Shown here in pieces: positions 1-4,509 of a stretch of 6,399 nt of DNA. How positions within the stretch are numbered: the first letter of the stretch is position 1; each line of letters starts with the position of its first letter. The position numbers and the translations under genes are program-made. The notes beneath the pieces were generated by a model that was not told the origin of the DNA, did no database searches, and worked only from the letters and a program-made list of their open reading frames with translations. The DNA comes from an uncultured Angelakisella sp. (GTDB lineage: Bacteria > Bacillota > Clostridia > Oscillospirales > Ruminococcaceae), in contig CAJUFK010000155.1 in NCBI GenBank assembly GCA_910585535.1, positions 1 to 6,399 of the forward strand. Direction: 5' to 3'.

Positions 1-669
1 GCCAAGAAGTCCAACTGGGTCTTCGGCGGCGACGGCTGGGCCTTCGACATCGGCTTCGGCGGTTTGGATCATGTCCTGGCCTCCGGCGAAGATGTGAACA
101 TCCTGGTCTTCAACACCGAGGTGTACTCCAACACCGGCGGTCAGTCCTCCAAGGCCACCCCCACCGGCGCTGTGGCGCAGTTCGCCGCTGCCGGTAAGGA
201 AGTGAAGCAGAAGGATCTTGCCGCCATCGCCATGAGCTACGGCTACGTCTACGTGGCCCAGGTGGCCATGGGCGCCGATTACAACCAGTGCATCAAGGCC
301 TTCCAGGAGGCGGAGAGCTACCACGGCCCCTCCATCATCATCGCCTACGCTCCCTGCATCAACCACGGGATCAAGGGCGGTCTGGTGAACGCCCAGACCG
401 AGATCAAGAACGCCGTGGCCGCCGGCTACTGGCATATGTTCCGGTTCGATCCCCGTCTGGCTGCCGAGGGCAAGAACCCCTTCAGCCTGGACAGCAAGGC
501 TCCGTCCATGTCCTACGAGGAGTTCATCAAGAACGAAGTGCGGTACACCTCCCTCACCCGGTCCTTCCCGGATCGCGCCAAGGAGCTGTTCGCCAAGGCG
601 GAAAAGGACGCCGCCGCCAAATATAAGCACCTGCTGAAGCTGAAAGCCCTTTACGAAGTAGAGGAATAA
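1..669 (+). CDS. nifJ: Pyruvate:ferredoxin (flavodoxin) oxidoreductase, C-terminal 222 residues (5' end outside window)
   Basis: This is the end of the single-chain enzyme that oxidatively decarboxylates pyruvate to acetyl-CoA and passes electrons to ferredoxin or flavodoxin in the cytoplasm of anaerobes. The frame is open from base 1, so the gene starts upstream; the family is usually about 1,170-1,200 residues long. The visible part is the thiamine-diphosphate domain: GGDGWAFDIG at residues 9-18, then NTEVYSNTGGQ at 38-48. Numbering window residues from base 1, D11, T39 and N44 keep the spacing of the Mg/ThDP and active-site residues I recall for the Desulfovibrio africanus enzyme (D963, T991, N996). 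C119 in YAPCINHG falls exactly where that enzyme has C1071, a ligand of the proximal 4Fe-4S cluster. The protein stops soon after the domain (ending YEVEE), so the C-terminal extension of the Desulfovibrio enzyme is absent. A terminator follows within 20 nt, and the next gene is convergent. Confidence 0.96.
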   Translation, partial: AKKSNWVFGGDGWAFDIGFGGLDHVLASGEDVNILVFNTEVYSNTGGQSSKATPTGAVAQFAAAGKEVKQKDLAAIAMSYGYVYVAQVAMGADYNQCIKAFQEAESYHGPSIIIAYAPCINHGIKGGLVNAQTEIKNAVAAGYWHMFRFDPRLAAEGKNPFSLDSKAPSMSYEEFIKNEVRYTSLTRSFPDRAKELFAKAEKDAAAKYKHLLKLKALYEVEE

Positions 670-683
670 GCCGGCAGCGGCAT

Positions 684-728
684 AAAAGGACCCGCCCGGG
701 GCCGGATGGCTCTGGGCGGGTCCTTTTT
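684..728. terminator. Bidirectional Rho-independent terminator between convergent genes
   Basis: A perfect 14-bp stem is formed by 684-697 (AAAAGGACCCGCCC) and 714-727, followed by a T run on the plus strand (724-728). The loop contains a small GCC/GGC inner stem (701-703 with 708-710). Because the left arm begins with AAAA, the minus-strand reading also ends in TTTT. The hairpin lies 14 nt after the oxidoreductase stop and just beyond the stop of the minus-strand Nif3-family gene, so it can serve both. Confidence 0.93.
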
Positions 729-734
729 GAACGG

Positions 735-1541
735 TCAGCCCCGGGGCGGGAGGGCTTGGGGACGCTGGTCCGTGGCCTGTCGGGAAAGCCTCACCTCCAC
801 CTCTGGGAGGGCCTTGGCCAGCTGTTCCCGGAGTACCGGCATGGCGATATTTTCGGTGGCAAAGTGCCCCCCGTCCAGGAGGAGCAGGCCCATGCGTTCC
901 GCCTCCAGGTATTCATGGCGGCGGACCTCCCCGGTGAGGTAAGCCTGGCACCCTGCGTTGACTGCCTCCCCCAGAAAGTCGCTGCCTGCGCCGCCGCACA
1001 CCGCCACCCGGCAGACCGTCTCCGGCCCCGCCTGGGGGAGATGGCGGACGTAGTTCTGGGGGAGCCCCAGGGCTTCCTCCACCCAGGCGGCCAGCTCCTC
1101 CCGGCTCATGGCGCAGGGAAGATCCCCCACCAGGCCAAGCCGCCGGGAGGCGGGATCCCCGGGGCGCTCCTCCCAAAGGGGCAGGCAGTTCCGGAGACCC
1201 AGGGCCCCGGCCAGGGCGGTGTTGATCCCCCCCTCCGCCATGTCGTAGCAGGTGTGGGCCGAGTAGACGGCGATGCCCCGGACGGCAGCCTCAAAGGGGG
1301 GATCCCCGGCCAGAAACTGTTTTACCGGGTGGAAGATCACCGGGTGATGGGTGACGATCATTTGGGCGCCCAGGTTCTGGGCCTCCCGGATGACCTCCAG
1401 GGTGGCGTCCAGGGCCACCAGGATCCCGGAGACCTCCCCCGCCGGATCCCCCACCAGCAGACCGGAGTTGTCCCAATCCATCTGGGTGGCAAGGGGGGCC
1501 AGGCTGTCCATAACAGCAGCGACAGCGGCGACGGTTGTCAT
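735..1541 (-). CDS. Nif3-like dinuclear metal center protein (YqfO/YbgI family, 268 aa)
   Basis: This is a Nif3/DUF34 family protein. Family members form hexameric rings with a dinuclear metal site. Databases often call them 'GTP cyclohydrolase 1 type 2', but the physiological role is not settled. All expected metal-ligand motifs are visible: THHP (H65, H66), HTCYD (D100) and DGGHFATE (H226, E230). DWDNSGLLVGD near residue 22 is also typical. At 268 aa it is the short form, without the roughly 100-aa insert of Bacillus YqfO. The ATG at 1541 is chosen because AAAGGAG (complement of 1551-1557) sits 9 nt upstream and the conserved N-terminus begins there. An in-frame ATG 14 codons earlier (1583) would place the ribosome site inside the gene. 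In many Firmicutes a tRNA methyltransferase (trmK) precedes this gene; here a repeat element lies upstream instead. I see no convincing promoter of its own. The terminator at 684-728 closes the transcript. Confidence 0.93.
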   Translation of the reverse strand: MTTVAAVAAVMDSLAPLATQMDWDNSGLLVGDPAGEVSGILVALDATLEVIREAQNLGAQMIVTHHPVIFHPVKQFLAGDPPFEAAVRGIAVYSAHTCYDMAEGGINTALAGALGLRNCLPLWEERPGDPASRRLGLVGDLPCAMSREELAAWVEEALGLPQNYVRHLPQAGPETVCRVAVCGGAGSDFLGEAVNAGCQAYLTGEVRRHEYLEAERMGLLLLDGGHFATENIAMPVLREQLAKALPEVEVRLSRQATDQRPQALPPRG

Positions 1542-1633
1542 CAAACAAAACTCCTTTCCATACAAAAGCAAGGCGCAGGCCAAAGCCGGAAGTGGTTCGA
1601 TTGCGGATATTTACCGCCATGGGGGGGCACTGC

Positions 1634-1819
1634 GTCCGAAGGGCCGCCTGACGGCGGCCTTTATTGGTCCGAAGCTCAAAATCGCCCCCACGCAACCTGG
1701 CAAGGGGCGATTTCAACTTTTCGCTTTTTGCTGCTTCCGACTCCAGGCACAACTTAGGTCCCGGCACAACCCTTAGGCGTGGAGCGCCGGGGAGGGTCTG
1801 CATCCGGGCGCAGGCCCGG
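1634..1819 (-). repeat. Composite repeat element, copy A (between ECF transporter and Nif3-family genes)
   Basis: Read on the minus strand, this copy starts directly after the TAA of the transporter gene (1822-1820). The order is: hairpin CCGGGC-CTGC-GCCCGG (1819-1804), CAGACCCTCCCC, core GGCGCTCCACGCC, box TAAGGGTTGT (1775-1766), a 9-nt spacer (1765-1757), GTTGTGCC and TGCCTGGAGTC (1749-1739). A structured module follows at 1713-1667 with CGCCCC-TTGCCAGGTTG...GGGGCG and GCTTCGGAC. The same order occurs at 4087-4144 and 5979-6210. Beyond the shared part, a 7-bp hairpin GGCCGCC/GGCGGCC (1642-1659) sits between two direct copies of GTCCGAAG (1634-1641 and 1667-1674). No coding sequence is credible here. 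From 1542 to 1633 I see only the leader of the Nif3-family gene. Confidence 0.85.
1679..1713. terminator. Possible bidirectional terminator inside repeat copy A
   Basis: A 10-bp perfect stem is formed by 1679-1688 (AAATCGCCCC) and 1704-1713 (GGGGCGATTT) around a 15-nt loop. The minus-strand reading has TTTTG after the stem, so it could end the B6 operon transcript downstream of the transporter gene. The T run is short. The same loop recurs in copy C, where the stem is less T-rich, so a structural role other than termination is equally possible. Confidence 0.4.
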
Positions 1820-2374
1820 TTACTGCCGCACCAGCCGCAGTCCGGCCCGGTCCAAAGCCGCCCGGAGGACCGGGGCCAGAAGGGTGGCGATGATAATGGC
1901 CAGCGTCCCGTTTGTCAGGGAGGTGACCGCCTTTACCGAAACGTCGGCAATAGCCGTCTCCATGGCCCCGCCCAAAAGGAGGTTCCGGACAAAATCCTTG
2001 GTAAGGTACAGGATCGAGTAGGCGTAGCCGCCGGCGGCGCAGGCCAGGAAGGTCCGGGGGGTCTTTTGGGCCTTTCCCCCGGTGATGAGTCCGGCCAAAA
2101 AGCCGATGACGAACTTAAAGACCAGGGTGAAGGGGGCGGAGCTGGCCCAGCCGTTGAAAATATCGAAGAAGAAGGAACCGATCCCCCCTGCCAGTCCTCC
2201 CCGCACCGGGCCGAACAGCAGGCCGGAGATGAGACAGGCCACGGTGGCCATATGGATCATGGTCTTGCCCATGGGGGTAGGGATCTCCACCCGGAGGAGG
2301 GTGGCGGCGTAGACCACGGCGGACATCAGTCCTACGATAACCATATCCCGGGTTGTGAATTTCTGCTTTTTCAT
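1820..2374 (-). CDS. ECF transporter S component, probably for vitamin B6 (184 aa)
   Basis: This is a small, very hydrophobic membrane protein of the ECF (energy-coupling factor) substrate-binding S-component type, of the riboflavin-type S family. S components bind a vitamin in the membrane and dock on the shared EcfT/EcfA1/EcfA2 module encoded elsewhere. After a basic start (MKKQKFTTRD), hydrophobic stretches lie at about residues 11-28, 39-57, 58-74, 82-99, 108-126 and 150-172. The first carries an AxxxA pattern (A19, A23) as used for docking on EcfT. GPVRGGLAGGIGSFFFDI near 55-72 is a typical S-component loop/helix segment. The gene follows the B6-vitamer kinase by 24 nt. It has a strong ribosome site (GAGGAGA, complement of 2381-2387) 6 nt before the ATG and no separate promoter is visible. 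The pairing suggests pyridoxine/pyridoxal/pyridoxamine as substrate (PdxU-like), but this is from context only. Repeat copy A begins at the base after the stop codon. Confidence 0.88.
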   Translation of the reverse strand: MKKQKFTTRDMVIVGLMSAVVYAATLLRVEIPTPMGKTMIHMATVACLISGLLFGPVRGGLAGGIGSFFFDIFNGWASSAPFTLVFKFVIGFLAGLITGGKAQKTPRTFLACAAGGYAYSILYLTKDFVRNLLLGGAMETAIADVSVKAVTSLTNGTLAIIIATLLAPVLRAALDRAGLRLVRQ

Positions 2375-2398
2375 CTGGATTCTCCTCTTTCTCGTTTT

Positions 2399-3262
2399 TT
2401 ACAGGCTCTGAAACCGCTTGCTCACCTCTTTCCGGGTGAGCCATTCCAGGGTCCGCTCCAGCATGACCCCTTCCCGCGGGTCGGTGCTGTAGCTGTAGGT
2501 CGTTTTAATGGTCAGCTCCACGTACCGGGCGGCCCGGTCCATGGCCAGGGGGAGGCTGTCCCCCTGGAGGAGGGAGGCGGTGAGGACCGCCGCGAAGATG
2601 TCCCCGGTGCCGGGGTAGTGGACGGGGATGTAATCCCCCACAGACTTCCAAAAGGAATTGTGTTCCCGGTCGTAGCAAAGGTTGACGTACTCCCCGGTGG
2701 CCAAAGTCACCCCGGTGACCACCACCTTTTCCGGCCCCAGCTCCCCCAGCCGGGCCAGCATACTCCGGGCGGCGGCGGTGGAAAGGGCGCCTGCGGCGGG
2801 GGCCTCCCCCAGGAGGATGGCCGCCTCGGTGAGGTTGGGGGTGATGACCTGGGCCTTCCGGGCCATCCTGCCAATGCCCTCCACCATTTCCCGGGTAAAG
2901 GCACGGTACAGTTTGCCGTGGTCCCCCATCACCGGATCCACCACCTTAAGGGCCCCAGGCCAGCTGTCAAAAAACTGGAGGCAGTGGGCCACCTGATCGG
3001 GGGAGCTGAGATACCCGGTGTAGATACACTCGAATTCCAGGCCCACCTTGCGGTAGTGATCCAGGCAAGGCTCCATGTAATCGGTGAGATCCCGCTGAGA
3101 GACCTCTCCAAACCCCCCGGTATGGGTGGAGAGGATGGCGGTAGGGATGGGACAGACCTGCATCCCCATGACGGAGATCACCGGGAGGATCACCGAGAGG
3201 GAGCAGCGGCCAAAGCCGGAGAGATCGTGGATCGCGGCGACCCGCGGGGGACGTGAAAGCAT
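2399..3262 (-). CDS. Pyridoxamine/pyridoxal kinase, ribokinase-like (PdxK/PdxY type, 287 aa)
   Basis: This cytoplasmic kinase phosphorylates pyridoxal, pyridoxine or pyridoxamine with ATP in the salvage of vitamin B6 to PLP. Sequence evidence: IHDLSGFGRCSL at residues 11-22 (substrate-binding N-terminus), PTAILSTHTGGF at 40-51, VVDPVMGDHGKLY at 107-119, TPNLTEA at 141-147, and PGTGD at 217-221 with D221 as the expected catalytic base. The length of 287 aa equals the normal family length. The ATG at 3262 is preferred over the in-frame ATG at 3358 for two reasons. The 32 extra residues have no family character, and a promoter (3318-3290) lies inside that extension. A modest ribosome site GCAGGTG precedes the ATG by 8 nt. 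The ECF S-component gene follows after 24 nt. Together they form a two-gene B6 uptake and trapping operon. The exact preferred vitamer cannot be read from the sequence. Confidence 0.94.
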   Translation of the reverse strand: MLSRPPRVAAIHDLSGFGRCSLSVILPVISVMGMQVCPIPTAILSTHTGGFGEVSQRDLTDYMEPCLDHYRKVGLEFECIYTGYLSSPDQVAHCLQFFDSWPGALKVVDPVMGDHGKLYRAFTREMVEGIGRMARKAQVITPNLTEAAILLGEAPAAGALSTAAARSMLARLGELGPEKVVVTGVTLATGEYVNLCYDREHNSFWKSVGDYIPVHYPGTGDIFAAVLTASLLQGDSLPLAMDRAARYVELTIKTTYSYSTDPREGVMLERTLEWLTRKEVSKRFQSL

Positions 3263-3289
3263 CAAAACAGCACCTGCCTTGTAATTCTT

Positions 3290-3318
3290 AGTATAGACGG
3301 GAAGGCCACAGATTTCAA
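3290..3318 (-). promoter_or_regulatory. Sigma-70-type promoter of the B6 kinase/transporter operon
   Basis: On the minus strand, TTGAAA (3318-3313) and TATACT (3295-3290) are separated by exactly 17 nt. The predicted start of transcription is near 3283, giving a leader of about 20 nt before the kinase ATG at 3262. Such a short leader leaves no room for a riboswitch. The site also argues against the longer kinase reading frame. Confidence 0.8.
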
Positions 3319-3596
3319 AACGGGGAAGAGGAGAAAAAGGAAGCAGCTCTCTTATCAAAATACGCCAAACCGGGCAAGGTATTTATACCATAGATTGGAG
3401 GAAAACACCAGTAAAATTTTCAGATCAGGAAGGATGGAAAAGGCGATACCGGCATTATAAATAAATTTCAACAATAGAAGATAGAAACAGCAGTGCAAAA
3501 GGTAGAAGCGATTGTTCATGGAAGAAAGTGCATAGGGTAACAAGAGGGGTGCGGGGAAGACTTTTATTGCGGAGAACTTTCCGCAGTTCACCGAAA
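3319..3596. other. AT-rich intergenic island between divergent genes
   Basis: This stretch holds no credible gene. By eye count, 3361-3540 is about 38% G+C, far below the flanking genes. It contains an ATTATAAATAAA tract near 3464-3475. Close to its right end is a 7-bp hairpin, TGCGGAG-AACT-TTCCGCA (3568-3585, one G-U pair). Its loop bases can instead pair as GAACT/AGTTC (3574-3578 with 3585-3589). The promoter of the small-protein gene at 3612 must lie here, but no TTGACA/TATAAT pair with good spacing stands out. A 78-codon minus-strand frame (3591-3355) starts with GTG, lacks a ribosome site and overlaps the kinase promoter, so it was not called. Confidence 0.6.
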
Positions 3597-3611
3597 AAGG
3601 AGTCTTTCAAA

Positions 3612-3821
3612 ATGGATCATATGACCAAAAACAGCATTTCCACCGCTGCCGGTCTGGCCGCCACCGCCGCAGCAGTTGGGGCGGCCGCTTACGTGATGAA
3701 CGCCAAATCGATGAAGGGCCAGCGCAAGGCGATTAAGAAGACGGCGGCGAAGGCTGGCCGGGTGATGACCGACGTTATGAACGGGGTCATGGACAGTGTA
3801 GCCGACCACATCCTGGGCTGA
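3612..3821 (+). CDS. Small alanine-rich hypothetical protein with one hydrophobic segment (69 aa)
   Basis: I do not recognise a named family. The protein has a short polar start (MDHMTKNSIS), then a hydrophobic Ala/Gly-rich helix at about residues 12-29 that could be a membrane anchor. A strongly basic stretch follows at 35-50 (KGQRKAIKKTAAKAGR) and a final amphipathic helix with Met/Val/Asp at 51-68. The layout resembles small YtxH-like or DUF-type membrane-associated proteins of Firmicutes, but that is only a resemblance. The ATG at 3612 is chosen because AAGGAG (3597-3602) sits 9 nt upstream; an in-frame ATG at 3528 lacks such a site. A strong terminator lies 23 nt after the stop, so the gene is a stand-alone transcription unit. 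The good ribosome site and dedicated terminator support it as real. Confidence 0.78.
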   Translation: MDHMTKNSISTAAGLAATAAAVGAAAYVMNAKSMKGQRKAIKKTAAKAGRVMTDVMNGVMDSVADHILG

Positions 3822-3844
3822 CCGCCGGCACAGCAGTTCCCCAG

Positions 3845-3881
3845 CAAAGAGAGGGTGGAAAGCCATCCTCTCTTTGTTTTT
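3845..3881 (+). terminator. Rho-independent terminator of the small-protein gene
   Basis: A 14-bp stem is formed by 3845-3858 (CAAAGAGAGGGTGG) and 3863-3876, with one G-U pair. The loop is AAAG (3859-3862), followed by TTTTT (3877-3881). This is a near-ideal intrinsic terminator placed 23 nt after the stop codon. Confidence 0.95.
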
Positions 3882-3894
3882 GCACTGATTCCGT

Positions 3895-3923
3895 TTGCCT
3901 TTTTCTCCCAAAGCGTGTATAAT
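3895..3923 (+). promoter_or_regulatory. Near-consensus sigma-70 promoter for the GIY-YIG/CPBP/tadA operon
   Basis: TTGCCT (3895-3900) and a perfect TATAAT (3918-3923) are separated by exactly 17 nt. Transcription would start near 3930. The first translated codon downstream is at 4210, so the leader would be about 280 nt and would consist almost wholly of the hairpin repeat array and core. The site lies just after the preceding terminator, which supports it as the operon's own promoter. Confidence 0.8.
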
Positions 3924-3948
3924 ACAAAAAGCGAATCCAGCCCCAAAA

Positions 3949-4086
3949 CCCTCCCCGGGTGGGCTGGCGCCCACTGGCACACCCTCCCCGCCGGTGGGCT
4001 AGCGCCCACTGGCACACCCTCCCCGCCGGTGGGCTAGCGCCCACACGCACACCCTCCCCGGCGGTGGGCTAGCGCCCACACGCACC
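3949..4086 (+). repeat. Tandem array of four 35-bp hairpin units (repeat copy B, 5' part)
   Basis: CCCTCCCC recurs at 3949, 3982, 4017, 4052 and 4087, giving a period of 33 nt once and then 35 nt three times. Each unit carries a 6-bp hairpin, GTGGGC-TAGC-GCCCAC (TGGC loop in the first), at 3959-3974, 3994-4009, 4029-4044 and 4064-4079. Units differ by only a few bases, mainly ACTGGCAC versus ACACGCAC after the hairpin. There are no unique spacers, so this is not a CRISPR array. It begins about 20 nt after the predicted transcription start and would be transcribed. Confidence 0.9.
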
Positions 4087-4186
4087 CCCTCCCCGGCGCT
4101 TCGCGCCTAACGGTTGTTTGTCGGCTTAGGTTGTGCCTGGAGTCGCAGGCAGCAGAAGGCGGCGGGTTAGTGTCCGCAGGCAGACC
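4087..4186 (+). repeat. Repeat copy B, core plus a degenerate hairpin unit
   Basis: After CCCTCCCC (4087-4094) come a GGCGC-TTC-GCGCC hairpin (4095-4107), TAACGGTTGT (4108-4117), a 9-nt spacer (4118-4126), TAGGTTGTGCC (4127-4137) and TGCCTGGAGTC (4134-4144). This is the same order as in copies A and C. The second structured module of A and C is missing. Instead there is a decayed hairpin unit (4162-4186) that matches the copy C unit GCGGGCTAGCACCCGC and its CAGACC tail at about 21 of 25 positions. It ends 9 nt before the ribosome site of the GIY-YIG gene (GGAGGT, 4196-4201). Confidence 0.85.
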
Positions 4187-4209
4187 ACGCTCACCGGAGG
4201 TGTCCACCA

Positions 4210-4509
4210 ATGCCCTGCTTCGTTTATATGGTCCGCTGCGCCGACCAGTCCCTCTATACCGGCTGGACCAACTCCCTCCTGCACCGCCTGGCCACCCATA
4301 ACAGCGGCCATGGCGCAAAATATACCCGCTCCCGCCGGCCGGTCCACCTCGTCTGGGCAGAAACACAGCCCTCCCCCTCCGCCGCCCTCCGGCGGGAAGC
4401 CGAAATAAAGCGCCTCTCCCGACCCCAGAAATTAGCCCTCATCGCCGCCCTGCCCCCAAATTGGCAGGCCGAGCTTCTCGAAAAGGAGGACCTGCCCTAT
4501 GGAGGGTGA
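4210..4509 (+). CDS. GIY-YIG nuclease-domain protein, UPF0213/YhbQ type (99 aa)
   Basis: This is a single-domain protein of the GIY-YIG endonuclease superfamily, close to the UPF0213 group (E. coli YhbQ), whose cellular role is poorly known. The core motif is visible as FVYMVRC at residues 4-10 and LYTGWTN at 15-21. It is followed by a conserved GHGAKYTRSRRPV segment (33-45) and the catalytic-type glutamate in AALRREAEIKRLSR (59-72, E64 likely). The length is normal for the group. The ATG at 4210 follows GGAGGT (4196-4201) by 8 nt. The gene overlaps the next one by 11 nt. The long repeat-derived leader upstream is unusual. It could act in DNA repair or nucleic-acid cleavage, but context does not specify a substrate. 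Confidence 0.9.
   Translation: MPCFVYMVRCADQSLYTGWTNSLLHRLATHNSGHGAKYTRSRRPVHLVWAETQPSPSAALRREAEIKRLSRPQKLALIAALPPNWQAELLEKEDLPYGG

Noticed and set aside
1642..1665. Plus-strand terminator: GGCCGCC/GGCGGCC hairpin followed by TTTATT
   Set aside because: No plus-strand gene precedes it, and the T run is interrupted. It is described as part of the repeat region instead.
756..1757. 333-codon plus-strand open frame over the Nif3-family gene
   Set aside because: It is antisense to a clear family member with all metal ligands, and has no motif or ribosome site of its own.
1664..3256. 530-codon plus-strand open frame
   Set aside because: It lies antisense to the kinase and the ECF component, reads as Gly/His/Pro/Glu-rich low-complexity protein, has no ribosome site and crosses repeat copy A. 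It is a by-product of high G+C codon use on the other strand.
3355..3591. 78-codon minus-strand frame with hydrophobic stretches
   Set aside because: GTG start without a ribosome site; it would end just upstream of the kinase promoter. The hydrophobicity is expected from translating T-rich DNA.
3787..4050. Minus-strand frames with repeated Gly-Arg-Val-Cys and Arg-Arg-Gly-Gly peptides (also near 5984-6351)
   Set aside because: The peptide repeats only reflect the underlying DNA repeat. There is no start region with a ribosome site, and the pattern recurs in several frames.
3949..4107. CRISPR-like array of regularly spaced repeats
   Set aside because: The 35-bp units are directly adjacent with no unique spacers, and no cas gene is present. 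It is a tandem hairpin repeat.
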